Source of the DNA: a virus
Virus record (IMG/VR): IMGVR_UViG_3300042981_000154
Location: 1-38,205 of that record
Length of the DNA: 38,205 bases
Strand: one strand, 5' to 3'
Below are positions 1 to 8,406 of this stretch, piece after piece (within the stretch, counting starts at the first letter, position 1; every line of letters starts with the position of its first letter). The notes under the pieces are model-generated. The model was not told the origin of the DNA and searched no databases. It saw nothing but the letters and a program-made list of their open reading frames with translations. Both the position numbers and the translations under genes were made by a program.

Positions 1-774
1 GAGGGCCTAGACGCCTTCGGCCGCGCGCCGGCCGCCCCGCCCCCCGCTCTGCCCACTGACCCAGTGACGACGGCACCAGCCGCGCCGCTCACGCCGCAAC
101 AGGCGCTCGACCAATACGGCGCGAGCGTGCCAGCGTTCGAGGGCGCGATCACGGCTGGCATGGCCCCCCGGCACCCGGCGATGAGGTCGAGCGGCCCCAA
201 GGTCGATTTCGGCCGATTCGACTTGGGGGGCGTGGCGCCTGGGCAAGCGCCAGCTGCCGAGCAGGGGCCCGCCGAGGTCGACCGGGCACGCATTGACGCG
301 CTGCTCGGCAATGCGAGCAAAGCAACGAGCGGACTCATGAGCCTGGGCCAGCGCGATCTGCAATTCTCCGCGGCACAGGCGCAGCTGCGTCAGGGACTCG
401 ATCAGGGCCAGAGACAGGCGCTCTCACTCGCGCGCAGCGGATCTCGCCGTGACCGCGCCGCCAATGAGGCGCGGGCCATCCAGGCCGGCACCGAGCTCGC
501 CGCGCAGACGGGCCAGACCGCTGCGGGGCTCCGCGCAACCGAAGAGGCGGCGCAGCAGCAGATTCGGCTGGACGCATATAAGGCAGCAGGCGATCTCGGG
601 CTGAACGCCGGCGCGCTCGACCTGAATGTGCAACAGCTCGACATGAACGCTGCGACTAATTTTCTCAATCAGCTGTTTGCGAGAGAGAACTTGCAGCTGC
701 AAATCGATCAACAGGAGGCCGAGCGAGTGACGAATTTCGTCCGCGACATGGCGCTCATCGAGCGCGATTACTAA
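1..774 (+). CDS. Ejection-type virion protein, 5' end outside the linear window
   Basis: The frame is open from the first base, so the gene begins before the window. A GTG at 64 is the first internal start, but a Pro/Ala-rich segment is already coded upstream of it. The visible 257 residues have a Pro/Ala-rich N-terminal part, then a long Ala/Gln/Arg-rich helical stretch from about residue 100 (many A, Q, R and L, no Cys or Trp), as in coiled-coil inner virion proteins. It is followed closely by a small glycine-rich protein and two larger virion-type proteins, an order typical of podovirus ejection cassettes. If the sequence is circular, the 49 residues coded at 38059-38205 join in frame and give a protein of about 306 residues. 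The ejection role is inferred from context and composition only. Confidence 0.6.
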   Translation, partial: EGLDAFGRAPAAPPPALPTDPVTTAPAAPLTPQQALDQYGASVPAFEGAITAGMAPRHPAMRSSGPKVDFGRFDLGGVAPGQAPAAEQGPAEVDRARIDALLGNASKATSGLMSLGQRDLQFSAAQAQLRQGLDQGQRQALSLARSGSRRDRAANEARAIQAGTELAAQTGQTAAGLRATEEAAQQQIRLDAYKAAGDLGLNAGALDLNVQQLDMNAATNFLNQLFARENLQLQIDQQEAERVTNFVRDMALIERDY

Positions 775-783
775 AAGCTCTCG

Positions 784-981
784 GTGCAAGAAAGACAGGC
801 AGTGCGCGAGGATCTGACGAGGCGATACGGCATCGATCAACAGACGGCGCTCGCGCTCGAACAGCTCGACAGGAGCGATGACATCAACTGGGGCCAGATG
901 GCTGTCGCGGGGCTCGGCGGGCTCATCACGGGGTCGGCGCAGGTCGGCGCGGCGCTGGCGACCAAGAGCGTGGGGGCGTAA
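784..981 (+). CDS. Small protein with glycine-rich hydrophobic C-terminus
   Basis: A 65-residue product. The N-terminal half is charged and helical. The C-terminal half, from about residue 38, is a Gly/Ala-rich hydrophobic segment (AVAGLGGLITGSAQVGAALA) resembling a glycine-zipper membrane segment. It lies 9 bases after the previous stop, and its TAA overlaps the ATG of the next gene by one base. The GTG start lacks a good ribosome binding site; a second GTG at 802 is possible. Its place inside the ejection cassette suggests a small virion protein that inserts into the host membrane during DNA entry, which is inference. No family recognised. Confidence 0.6.
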   Translation: MQERQAVREDLTRRYGIDQQTALALEQLDRSDDINWGQMAVAGLGGLITGSAQVGAALATKSVGA

Positions 982-2495
982 TGGCTGATTGGTTCGAGAC
1001 GAATGACCCCGGCATTGTTGCCTCGCCGGACGGGCGCGAGGTGCCACGATCGCTTTTGCCACCGACAGACCGCATCGTGCCGGCTCCTGCGCAGTCGCCC
1101 ATACCCACGGCGCCGGCGCCCATGGGGACGCCCCCCACGGCGCAGAGCGTGCTCGCCAAGCTCGACGAGCCGCGCATTGCTGCCGCTCGGGGTCAGTTGC
1201 CGATCGCACAGCAAAGCACGACGACCCAAAGCGCAGTCCCGATGAGCACGATCAAGCCTGTCATGGATCGTGGGATGCGGCGCGCCGAAGACCAGGCACA
1301 GGCCACCGTCGACATGGGTGAGGAGAAGGCGCGCATCGGCGAGCAACAGGCCATGACGGCGGCAACGGCCGCATACGGCCAGCAGCAGACGAGCGAGGCT
1401 GATGCGGCGCTCCACGCGCAGCGCGCCGATATCGCGCGGCAGAATCAGTTGGCCGTCGCCGCCCAGGAGGACCCGAGCATCGACCCCGACCGATTCATTC
1501 GCGGAATGAGCACGGGGCAGAGCATCGGCACGGTCATCCTGGCCGCCATCGAGGGGGCGTTCCGTGGCATGACGGGGCAGCCCGGGCAATCCGGCGTGCT
1601 CAACATCTTGGAACGCCGCATCGATCAGGATATCGCGGCCCAGCGTGAGCAGATCGCGAGCGGGCGCATTCGGCGCGGGAACATGCTCGCATACTTTCAG
1701 CAGCAGGGCTTGGACGAGGCCGCGGCAGAGAAGGCTGCGAAGGCGATGGCGCTCGCGCAGGCAGAGAAGCTCACGGCAGCCGAGATTGCGCGTCAAGGCG
1801 CCGGCATGGCGCGCGCCGAAGGCAAGGCGCTCGCTGAGCAGATCAAGGCCGCGCGTGAGCAGGCTAACGACGAGCTGACGCTGACGCTCGGCACGCCGCG
1901 CAGCACGACGACGACCGTGCGCGCACAGCCGGCTGCGGCGAGCGGGGACCCACTCATGCGGGCACTGCAGCTCGACAAGCTGCTGGAGGAGCAGGGTTAC
2001 ACTCGCGAGCAGCGCGCGTCAATGCTGGACGCCGCCGGCATCCCTGCCCCCGGTGGCGCCACCGCGGCGGAACGCAAGGGCGAAGGCGACTTGAGCGAGC
2101 CGCAAGGCAAAGCGCAGGCCGCCGCCGAGAGCATCGACGCGTTCGCGCAAGCAGCGGGACTCGTTCGCGACCCGAGCACTGGCAAGTGGCGGAGCGGCGA
2201 GGGGATTGTGCCGCCGGCGCTGCTGGAGAAGATCAACCCGTTCAGTGACAACACCATCAAATCTCGCTTTGAGGCAGCCGTTGAGGCGTACGGTCGTATG
2301 CAGTCTGGCGGCGTCATAGGCGATGACGAGCGGGCGGCGTTCCGCGAGCAGCTCGGGGGAGAGACCACTACGCGAGAGCAGTTGGCGGCTCGGCTCAATG
2401 CCGCGGACACGACTCTTCGGTCGCGTCAGGCGGAGCGAGCGCGGCGCCCAGAGGGCGGAGCAGAGGCAGCTGGTTTTCGCAAGGTTGGCAAATGA
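981..2495 (+). CDS. Coiled-coil virion protein, probable ejection protein
   Basis: A 504-residue protein. Residues 1-100 are Pro-rich and probably disordered. Residues of about 100 to 310 are dominated by Ala, Gln, Glu, Arg and Lys with long uninterrupted helical stretches, consistent with a coiled coil. There is a small hydrophobic patch near residue 180. The C-terminal third is mixed and ends in a basic tail. It overlaps the gene before by one base (TAATG) and the gene after by four (ATGA), so translation is probably coupled. Size, helicity and neighbours resemble the second protein of podovirus ejection complexes (compare T7 gp15 or P22 gp20 by position). No sequence family was recognised. 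Confidence 0.65.
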   Translation: MADWFETNDPGIVASPDGREVPRSLLPPTDRIVPAPAQSPIPTAPAPMGTPPTAQSVLAKLDEPRIAAARGQLPIAQQSTTTQSAVPMSTIKPVMDRGMRRAEDQAQATVDMGEEKARIGEQQAMTAATAAYGQQQTSEADAALHAQRADIARQNQLAVAAQEDPSIDPDRFIRGMSTGQSIGTVILAAIEGAFRGMTGQPGQSGVLNILERRIDQDIAAQREQIASGRIRRGNMLAYFQQQGLDEAAAEKAAKAMALAQAEKLTAAEIARQGAGMARAEGKALAEQIKAAREQANDELTLTLGTPRSTTTTVRAQPAAASGDPLMRALQLDKLLEEQGYTREQRASMLDAAGIPAPGGATAAERKGEGDLSEPQGKAQAAAESIDAFAQAAGLVRDPSTGKWRSGEGIVPPALLEKINPFSDNTIKSRFEAAVEAYGRMQSGGVIGDDERAAFREQLGGETTTREQLAARLNAADTTLRSRQAERARRPEGGAEAAGFRKVGK

Positions 2496-5400
2496 CGATT
2501 TTCGTCGACCCGAAAACGGGGGAGAAGTTTGAGAATGACGCCCCGGACGCCGAGGTCAAAGCCGAAGAATTCGGCCTCGTAACACAGGCAGCGTATGAGG
2601 CTGAGCAGCGCAGCGGCGGGTTCATCCCAACCGTCCAGGCCGTTGGCGAAGAAGCCGTGCGGCAGGTGGTCGGTGGCATCCAGGCCGCGCAACGCGCAAT
2701 TGGCCAGGGCCAACAGCGACTCGCGGACGCTGGCGCAACGCCGGGCTTGCCCGCCACGGGCGCAGTGGACCCAGCGACGGGTCTGCCCGTCGGGGCAGTG
2801 GGGACAGCGGACCCGACGGCTACCATTCGCAGCGCGACGCCGGGCCTGCTCTCACCTGAGGCCTTGGAGCGGCGCGAAGTCAACCCGATAGCGACCGGGC
2901 TCGGCGCGACGGCGCCGTCCGTCGCGGCCTCCCTTTTTTTGCCTGGGTCTGGTGCAGCTGGGCTCGCCGCCACTCTCGGCATCGATTCGATCAGCGGGAT
3001 CGGGCAAGCCGCGGTGGACGCAGAATTGGAGAACCGCGAGATCTCGGGCGAGGACGTGCTGCGCAACGCGGGGCTGAATCTGGCGTTTTCCCTGCCCCTC
3101 TACGGCCTCGGTGAGGGCGCGCGCGTCGCGCTGCAGGGCAGGCGCATCTCAGCGCTAGAGCGGGCCGCGAGCGCCGCCAAGGACACCGCTGGACAGCGCG
3201 CCGCGGCCGCCGAGGGGGCAGATCTGGCGCGTGCCGCCGCCGACCCCGCGGTGCAAGCCGACCTGCTCGACCGCGTGGCGTCGAACACAGACGATGCCGT
3301 ATCCAGAACGCATTCGCGCCTCGAGGGGGTCGCGCCGCCTGTCGTGGCGCGTAATCCTCGCGCGCAGCGCGAAGCCGTTGGCGCCATCGCTGACGTCGTG
3401 CGCACGGCAGACCCTGACTTAGCGGCGCGACTCGATGGCCTCACCAAGGGGTCCAGCCGGAAGCGACTCGAGGGGCTACGCGCCATTCGCGACGAGCTCG
3501 CATCCGCGGGGGAATCGGACACGTTGACGGCCATTGAGGCCACGATTGGTCGCGAGGATTTGTGGGGGTCAAAAGCCATCCGTGGATCGTCCGATCTCGA
3601 CGCCGCGATTGGCGCGAGGCCAGCCCCCGGCGCCGCGCCGGAGGATCTCATTGATTATGCGGCGAAGGTGCGGTCAGTCCGGAGCGGCGAATTTGCTGGC
3701 TTGGCAGATGAGATCGAGCAGTTGGCTGAACGTCAGATTGAGATTCGCACTGCTTCGGCGATTGGAGATGTTGCGCCACAGGCAGCCAATGACGCGGTCG
3801 ATTACGCGGCGGCGATGCGCGCCATCGACCCGAACGAGGCGTGGCGACTGACGCAGGACGGCGCCGATGAGGGGTTGCGCCGACTCGAGTCCGCCAGCGT
3901 GTCGGATGCCTTACAGCGCGTCGACGACGTCCTGCGAGAGGACGTTGCAATGGCCGTCAAGCGCGAGGATTTCGTCAAGGGCGCTGAGAGCTGGACGCCG
4001 GCTCAAATCGAAAAGCAGGGCCAATGGGGCGCTGACATGCGGGGGCGCGCCATGGCGCTCGCCGGCAAGCTCGCTGATGCCGAGACGCTTGGCTACCGCA
4101 TCGGTGGGTTCCGCGCAGAGGCCACGAGCCTCATCGACCGCACCGTGCAGCGTCTCGCCGAAGCGGACCCTGTCACAGTCAACCACGAGTGGGACAATCT
4201 CAAGCGCGGGCTCGACTCGCTTGGCAAGCGGCTGGCAGCGACTGGCCCATCGATCGACGAGGCGAGCAAGGTATGGGGATCGAAGGCAATCATCGAGCTC
4301 GCGGACGACATGCGCAGGGGGCTCGAAGACGCAGAGCTGTGGGGCCGCAATGCTGGCTTGCAGAAGGAGACCAACGCCGCATGGGTCAACATCATCGACC
4401 CATACAGCCGCGTCACCAAGCGCATGAGCGAGTTCCTTGGACGCCAATTCGGCGTTGTTGGGCAAGCCGGCATTCGGCGCCGATTCGATCCCGACATGAT
4501 CGAGTCGATCATGAAGGGCGGCTATCAGCGCAACCTGCGCGCCGACATCGATGCGAGCGTCGACGCGCTGGACCAGATGATGCGCGCGCGCCAGAGCCAG
4601 GGCCTGTCGCATCTGGAACGTCTGAGCAAGGCGAGAGAGGACCTGGTGCGCATTCGCCAGGGCTTTGACTTCGCCGACCTGCTTGCTGTCGCCAAGAGCA
4701 AAGCCAAGGCGCCGCTCGGGCTGGAGATCGCCGAGCGCGTCGCCGGCAACGCCGCCCCGGGTGGGATCATTGGGTCTGTCGCTGGCCCCATCGCGGCGCG
4801 CGCGCGCGGAGCCATCGTTGGCGAGTTGCCCATGCTGACCCCCGGCAGTAAGTCACCGCTCGCGGCTGCCGTGCGCCGGCACCTCGGGCTTACGCGAGGG
4901 GAGCAGGCTGCGATGCTCGCGGACCCTGCTTTTTACGAGCGTTTGCCGGGTTCACTGCAGAGGCAGATCATGGCGGGTGGGGCGGGCGGAGATCGCGCCG
5001 TCGAGATGGCATCCGTCGCCGCCGATGCCGCGAAACGTGACCGCGAGCTGACCGCGCGTCTCATGGTCAATCCCGAGGACGCGAAGCGCGCGAAGAAACT
5101 GCGGCGAAAGAAGGCCACTCCTGCGGTCGACCGCGCGCGCGCGCGCGTCACACAGAGCGGATCGGTATCGATTGGAGCGGCGCATCGCATCCCGCTCGAT
5201 GACGTCCGCGTGCGCGGTTCGGACGGCCTTTTGGAGCGAGCGTCCAAGGCCCAAGCCAAGCAACACGCTGCTGACATCGAGCGCGTGGCGTCCGACGCAT
5301 TCGCCCGCAAGTCGCTCGATGATCTCGGCGCTCTGCCAATCGACGAGGGCGACACCGCCAGCCGAGCCAAGATCGATGCATTCAAGCGCGACCGCGAATT

Positions 5401-6571
5401 CACGTCCAAGGGCATGTTGCCATCGAACAACGACCGGGGGCGTGGCGGTCTGCCAGCGCTGTCCGTTGACGCCGACGGCAGTGCCTATCTCAGCAACGGT
5501 CGGCACCGATTCACGGCCGCGAGAGAGAGCGGGCAAGAGTGGATCGTTGCCAACGTCAAGCGTTACGACACCAACGGCGACACGGTCTGGGATTATGTTG
5601 GCCCCGTACGGATCAACTCACCCGGCGGCGCGCGCATATCTCGCCACGAGCAGGCCATCGTCGAGCGGCTCAAAAAGCTCAAACCGGGGACCGTCGAGCA
5701 CAGTCAGCTGTCGCGCACGTTGGGCCGAGTCCGAGAGCGCGGAGCGGAGCGCGGCATGGTCGACGTTGGGCCGGGGCAGGCGGCAAAATCAATCGCGACG
5801 AGCCCGCTCGGCGTAGGAGCCGGGGCCGCCGGCGCGGTCGTCGCCTACCATCACCTGGCTGAGCCTGCGGCGCCGGACCCGGAGAGCATGACGGCGTTGC
5901 AGCGATTCTCGGACGGCTACGACCGACCCATCGATGCGTTCCGCGCCGCGCGCAAGATGATCCTGGACTGGCAGCAGAACCCCGATGCGCTGATAGAGAT
6001 GATCGCGGGCCACATCGGTGACGTTGGGCAGCTATCGCCAAAGCTCGAACGTGAGATGACGGCGCAAGCCATGCGCATCGCCGGATACCTGCAGGACAAT
6101 CTGCCTGGGCAGCGGAATGTGAGCGTCGTCTACCCGGATGGCACCCCGCCGAGCCGCGCCGAGGTGCGGCAGTTCGCACTGCGATTCGGGGCCGCTGTTG
6201 ACCCGGCAGGTGTGCTCGCTGACGCGCGCGCGGGGCGCATCGAGCGGACGCAGTTGGAAACGCTGCAGGCGCTCTGGCCGCGCGAATACGATGCCCTCAG
6301 GGCTGGCGTGATCCAAGAGCTCGGGGGAGGCCGCGCAACGCCTCAGACCCGGCAGCGCATGAGCCTGTTATTCGGCTTCCCGAGCGGCGTCGACCCGGCG
6401 CTGGGGCCTCGCACGCGCGCCGTCGTTGCCGCCGCCAGAGGGGCCCAGGAGAGCCGTGCGCGCGCGCCGCGCGGCTCAGGAATGAATCGACAACGGCTCC
6501 CCAGCACTGCTACGATGCAGCCTGCGGGCATGGCGGCACTGTCGCTGGGCGCGCAGATTGGAGCACCCTGA
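2492..6571 (+). CDS. Giant virion protein with embedded ParB-like domain, probable ejection protein
   Basis: At 1359 residues this is the largest protein in the window. In order: a charged N-terminus; a Gly/Ala-rich hydrophobic stretch around residues 130-175 that could interact with membrane; a long helical Ala/Arg/Asp-rich body; a distinct domain at about 888-1043; a second Gly/Ala hydrophobic patch near 1110; and a C-terminal helical region of the type seen at the ends of large phage virion proteins (IERTQLETLQALWPREYDAL). The 888-1043 domain has the ParB/sulfiredoxin-like signature, a conserved strand followed by N1002-G-R-H-R-F-T-A-A. ParB-like folds can bind nucleotides or act as nucleases. 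Transglycosylase motifs were not seen. Ejection function is inferred from size, position and composition. Confidence 0.7.
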   Translation: MTIFVDPKTGEKFENDAPDAEVKAEEFGLVTQAAYEAEQRSGGFIPTVQAVGEEAVRQVVGGIQAAQRAIGQGQQRLADAGATPGLPATGAVDPATGLPVGAVGTADPTATIRSATPGLLSPEALERREVNPIATGLGATAPSVAASLFLPGSGAAGLAATLGIDSISGIGQAAVDAELENREISGEDVLRNAGLNLAFSLPLYGLGEGARVALQGRRISALERAASAAKDTAGQRAAAAEGADLARAAADPAVQADLLDRVASNTDDAVSRTHSRLEGVAPPVVARNPRAQREAVGAIADVVRTADPDLAARLDGLTKGSSRKRLEGLRAIRDELASAGESDTLTAIEATIGREDLWGSKAIRGSSDLDAAIGARPAPGAAPEDLIDYAAKVRSVRSGEFAGLADEIEQLAERQIEIRTASAIGDVAPQAANDAVDYAAAMRAIDPNEAWRLTQDGADEGLRRLESASVSDALQRVDDVLREDVAMAVKREDFVKGAESWTPAQIEKQGQWGADMRGRAMALAGKLADAETLGYRIGGFRAEATSLIDRTVQRLAEADPVTVNHEWDNLKRGLDSLGKRLAATGPSIDEASKVWGSKAIIELADDMRRGLEDAELWGRNAGLQKETNAAWVNIIDPYSRVTKRMSEFLGRQFGVVGQAGIRRRFDPDMIESIMKGGYQRNLRADIDASVDALDQMMRARQSQGLSHLERLSKAREDLVRIRQGFDFADLLAVAKSKAKAPLGLEIAERVAGNAAPGGIIGSVAGPIAARARGAIVGELPMLTPGSKSPLAAAVRRHLGLTRGEQAAMLADPAFYERLPGSLQRQIMAGGAGGDRAVEMASVAADAAKRDRELTARLMVNPEDAKRAKKLRRKKATPAVDRARARVTQSGSVSIGAAHRIPLDDVRVRGSDGLLERASKAQAKQHAADIERVASDAFARKSLDDLGALPIDEGDTASRAKIDAFKRDREFTSKGMLPSNNDRGRGGLPALSVDADGSAYLSNGRHRFTAARESGQEWIVANVKRYDTNGDTVWDYVGPVRINSPGGARISRHEQAIVERLKKLKPGTVEHSQLSRTLGRVRERGAERGMVDVGPGQAAKSIATSPLGVGAGAAGAVVAYHHLAEPAAPDPESMTALQRFSDGYDRPIDAFRAARKMILDWQQNPDALIEMIAGHIGDVGQLSPKLEREMTAQAMRIAGYLQDNLPGQRNVSVVYPDGTPPSRAEVRQFALRFGAAVDPAGVLADARAGRIERTQLETLQALWPREYDALRAGVIQELGGGRATPQTRQRMSLLFGFPSGVDPALGPRTRAVVAAARGAQESRARAPRGSGMNRQRLPSTATMQPAGMAALSLGAQIGAP

Positions 6572-6867
6572 TGGCACTGCGTACAGTGAAGAGCTCTGAC
6601 CCGCCGTGCGTGGCGAAGGTAATCGCCAAGTCAACCGCTGCCGTTCTGCATGGCGCCGACGCGCCGGACGGATGCAAACATCTGCCGGCCGGAGTCATCT
6701 TCCACGAGGTGGGCAATTTCGTCTGGAAGGACGCTCTCGGCAACTCGGTCACGACCGTCGTGGCCGCTGTGGCGAGTGGTGGGGTGGTCGGCGTGTTCGT
6801 CCCAATCGCGCCCGCCGAGATCGACGCGAGCAATGGCGTCGCGCTCACTGTTTTCTGGCGCAAATAA
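6571..6867 (+). CDS. Small virion-type protein of unknown function
   Basis: A 98-residue product with alternating hydrophobic and polar residues that suggest a beta-rich fold (several V-V-A-A-V and V-F-V-P strands) and a single aromatic cluster, FVWKDALG. Its ATG overlaps the stop of the giant virion protein by one base, so it is the last gene of the ejection operon. A hairpin follows four bases after the stop. A small head or tail accessory protein is the simplest reading. No family recognised. Confidence 0.6.
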   Translation: MALRTVKSSDPPCVAKVIAKSTAAVLHGADAPDGCKHLPAGVIFHEVGNFVWKDALGNSVTTVVAAVASGGVVGVFVPIAPAEIDASNGVALTVFWRK

Positions 6868-6870
6868 CGT

Positions 6871-6899
6871 AGCCCCGGCATCGCAAGATGACCGGGGCT
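6871..6899. terminator. Hairpin between convergent operons, probable bidirectional terminator
   Basis: AGCCCCGG (6871-6878) and CCGGGGCT (6892-6899) form a perfect 8-bp stem with a 13-base loop, four bases after the stop at 6867. It sits between the plus-strand ejection operon and the minus-strand operon that ends at 7053. Read on the minus strand, the stem is followed by a short T-rich stretch; there is no T tract on the plus side. The remaining 6900-7052 holds no convincing gene, only a weak CCCC/GGGG hairpin at 6982-6993. Confidence 0.55.
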
Positions 6900-7052
6900 G
6901 GCGGAGAGGGGGTTGGGCGTGGAGTCGGAGGGTCGGTCGCAGCGCTCACGTTCCCGTGTCTGGTCGCCTGGCCCTACTGCACCCCTCGCGGGGGCCTTCG
7001 TTCGTTTCCGTCGCCGCTCTCATCAGAGATGAACGGGCGGCGGCGAAGCCCC

Positions 7053-7364
7053 TTAATCACCCCCAGGGGTGATGCGGCGCGCGGGGCGCAATGGCCACCT
7101 ATTGACCAATGGGAACGGCTCGTGGTCGAGCCGCGGTGCCGGCAGCCCGCGCAGTGTGCGCGCGGCAGCGGCGTGGACCGTGGCGCGCGACTGGGCGCGC
7201 AAGCGACGACGCTCCGCGTCCTGGCGCAGCCGCCAGCGGCGAGAGAGCTGGGCCAGCGCGGCGTATGCCTCGATCTCGGCGCCGTCCCGCACGGCTCCGC
7301 TAACGACCGCGACGTCGGTCGGGTTGGCTGCGGCATAGGCCCGGAGGCGATCCAGGAGACTCAT
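7053..7364 (-). CDS. Small Arg/Ala-rich protein, last gene of the minus operon
   Basis: A 103-residue product starting MSLLDRLRAYAAANPTDVAV. It has an N-terminal helical segment and an Arg/Ala-rich central helix with strong positive charge (RRWRLRQDAERRRLRAQSR). I chose ATG at 7364 because it overlaps the stop of the upstream gene as ATGA; the longer upstream extension in this frame lies over that gene and has unlikely composition. The last codons lie in an 18-bp palindrome and give a C-terminus ending ITPGGD. Function unknown; possibly nucleic-acid or scaffold associated given its basic helix, but that is a guess. Confidence 0.55.
   Translation of the reverse strand: MSLLDRLRAYAAANPTDVAVVSGAVRDGAEIEAYAALAQLSRRWRLRQDAERRRLRAQSRATVHAAAARTLRGLPAPRLDHEPFPLVNRWPLRPARRITPGGD
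7056..7073. repeat. 18-bp palindrome, copy 1 of 3
   Basis: ATCACCCCCAGGGGTGAT, a perfect inverted repeat with 8-base arms and a 2-base centre. It lies immediately inside the 3' end of the last minus-strand gene, next to its stop codon. Two other sites of the same length and pattern occur at 7915-7932 and 13464-13481. Confidence 0.75.
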
Positions 7365-7549
7365 CGCGCCCCCCAAGGCAAAGGGATCAGCGCGGGCCGC
7401 GTCGCCCGTGGCGTGTCCCAGATGACCGTTGGGGGGCCCGGCGGGGGCTCGGTCTGGCGCTCGTGGGCACTCTCGACGGCGCGGTAGCGCTCGGATTCGA
7501 GCGCCGGGTATGCGCCCGGGATAATGGTCGGCTGGCTGTGGATGTTCAT
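7361..7549 (-). CDS. Small proline-rich protein
   Basis: A 62-residue product starting MNIHSQPTIIPGAYPALESE. It is Pro-rich, charged, has no Cys and is probably extended or disordered. The ATG at 7549 overlaps the stop of the gene before it (ATGA), and its own stop overlaps the next ATG (ATGA). These tight junctions are the main support for it being a real gene. No function can be assigned; by position it belongs to the operon of portal, scaffold and probable small terminase. Confidence 0.5.
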   Translation of the reverse strand: MNIHSQPTIIPGAYPALESERYRAVESAHERQTEPPPGPPTVIWDTPRATRPALIPLPWGAR

Positions 7550-7743
7550 CGGGCCATCTGTGCGACGTTGTAAGTGGACTGCAGAGCCTCTGCGAGGCAC
7601 AAGCAGACTGCGCTGTCACGCACGTTGCTAGTACTGGCGACGACCTTGGCGCCGCTCATGACGACGCCGCGGAAGAGCGTTGGTTTACCATCTGCACCGT
7701 ATGCGACACGCAGAATGCGGACCCGTGTGACTCGTTGGTTCAT
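7546..7743 (-). CDS. Small protein of unknown function
   Basis: A 65-residue product beginning MNQRVTRVRILRVAYGADGK. The second of two ATGs (7743) is preferred because GAGGT lies six bases upstream of it; the first ATG (7749) would touch that site. The protein is beta-like in its first half, with a helical second half holding two Cys (VCLCLAEALQ). It overlaps the next gene by four bases. No family recognised. Confidence 0.5.
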   Translation of the reverse strand: MNQRVTRVRILRVAYGADGKPTLFRGVVMSGAKVVASTSNVRDSAVCLCLAEALQSTYNVAQMAR

Positions 7744-7752
7744 TGACATACC

Positions 7753-7860
7753 TCATCGAAACAGTCGGATGATGCCGACTCGGGCAAAAACCACGGCGAC
7801 GATGGTCGCAACGCCGATCATCGCAACTCCCTGCAGCATATCGTTCACCGCTTGTGCCAT
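7753..7860 (-). CDS. 35-residue single-span membrane protein
   Basis: A very small ORF coding MAQAVNDMLQGVAMIGVATI followed by VAVVFARVGIIRLFR. Residues 10-31 form one hydrophobic membrane-spanning helix and the C-terminus is basic. It lies between the probable small terminase gene and the next small gene, ending ten bases before that gene's preferred start, in the same orientation. The GGGG upstream of the ATG is only a weak ribosome binding site. It could be a holin-like or other membrane peptide, but the lysis cluster is elsewhere, so its role is open. Confidence 0.5.
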   Translation of the reverse strand: MAQAVNDMLQGVAMIGVATIVAVVFARVGIIRLFR

Positions 7861-7890
7861 GCCCCAATGAACGGCTGGCAGCGGACAGTC

Positions 7891-8406
7891 TTAATCGTCA
7901 GACGCGCCGGTGCCGTCACCCCCGGGGGTGACGCCCGATTCGGCACAGAGCAACGGCAGCAACGCCTCGCGGTTCGCTCGCATGGCGTCGAGCAACTCCG
8001 GCGGGGGGGCGCTCATCAACTCGCCCAGCGTGCGTTGGCGCGCCGCGATTTCGTCGATGAGTTCGCCAATGTCGACCCTCTCTCGCGGCCCGCCCACGGG
8101 CACCAGCTTGCCCCATCGGCGCGGCGCCCACCGCTCGAGCAACCACGCGCTCGACTCCCATCCCTTGATGCCGCTTTGCACGCGCGCGAGCGCTTGCGCC
8201 TCGAGGTCGTTTGAGGCCTGGATGTAGTTGGCGGCGAATTGCGCGCACATGGTCGATGGGTCATCGCGCATGCCGCGGCTGATGACGGCGCGCAGTGTGG
8301 CCCCGTCCAGGCCCACCTCGTGAGCGATCTGGTCGTCGAACAGCCAGGTCTCACGGCGCAGATCGAGCGCTGCGTCGAGTTGCTGCTGTGTCGGCTCAGA
8401 CGGCAA
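7891..8406 (-). CDS. Probable terminase small subunit
   Basis: A 171-residue product. The N-terminal region (residues 20-50) looks like a helix-turn-helix (FDDQIAHEVGLDGATLRAVI). The middle has the signature often seen in small terminases, a helix ending WESSAWLLERWAPRRWGKL (about 83-101). The C-terminal part is helical and acidic and ends in a flexible tail. The start appears to be TTG at 8406, overlapping the previous gene by 11 bases, with GGGAAAG upstream. Small terminases recognise phage DNA and recruit the large subunit to begin packaging. The assignment rests on the HTH, the WLLER-type motif and the packaging and head neighbours. The large subunit lies on the other strand about 3.7 kb away, which is unusual. 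Confidence 0.6.
   Translation of the reverse strand: MPSEPTQQQLDAALDLRRETWLFDDQIAHEVGLDGATLRAVISRGMRDDPSTMCAQFAANYIQASNDLEAQALARVQSGIKGWESSAWLLERWAPRRWGKLVPVGGPRERVDIGELIDEIAARQRTLGELMSAPPPELLDAMRANREALLPLLCAESGVTPGGDGTGASDD
7915..7932. repeat. 18-bp palindrome, copy 2 of 3
   Basis: GTCACCCCCGGGGGTGAC, a perfect palindrome of 9-base arms with no spacer, inside the last codons of the probable small terminase gene, where it codes VTPGGD on the minus strand. Copies 1 and 3 are at 7056-7073 and 13464-13481. Confidence 0.75.

Noticed and set aside
424-1796. Long minus-strand frames opposite the ejection protein genes
   Set aside because: Arg/Ala/Leu-rich shadows of the plus-strand genes, which have tightly coupled starts and sensible composition.
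2930-2942. Run of seven T in the giant virion gene as a possible frameshift site
   Set aside because: The reading frame continues normally for thousands of bases and no alternative frame downstream looks coding.
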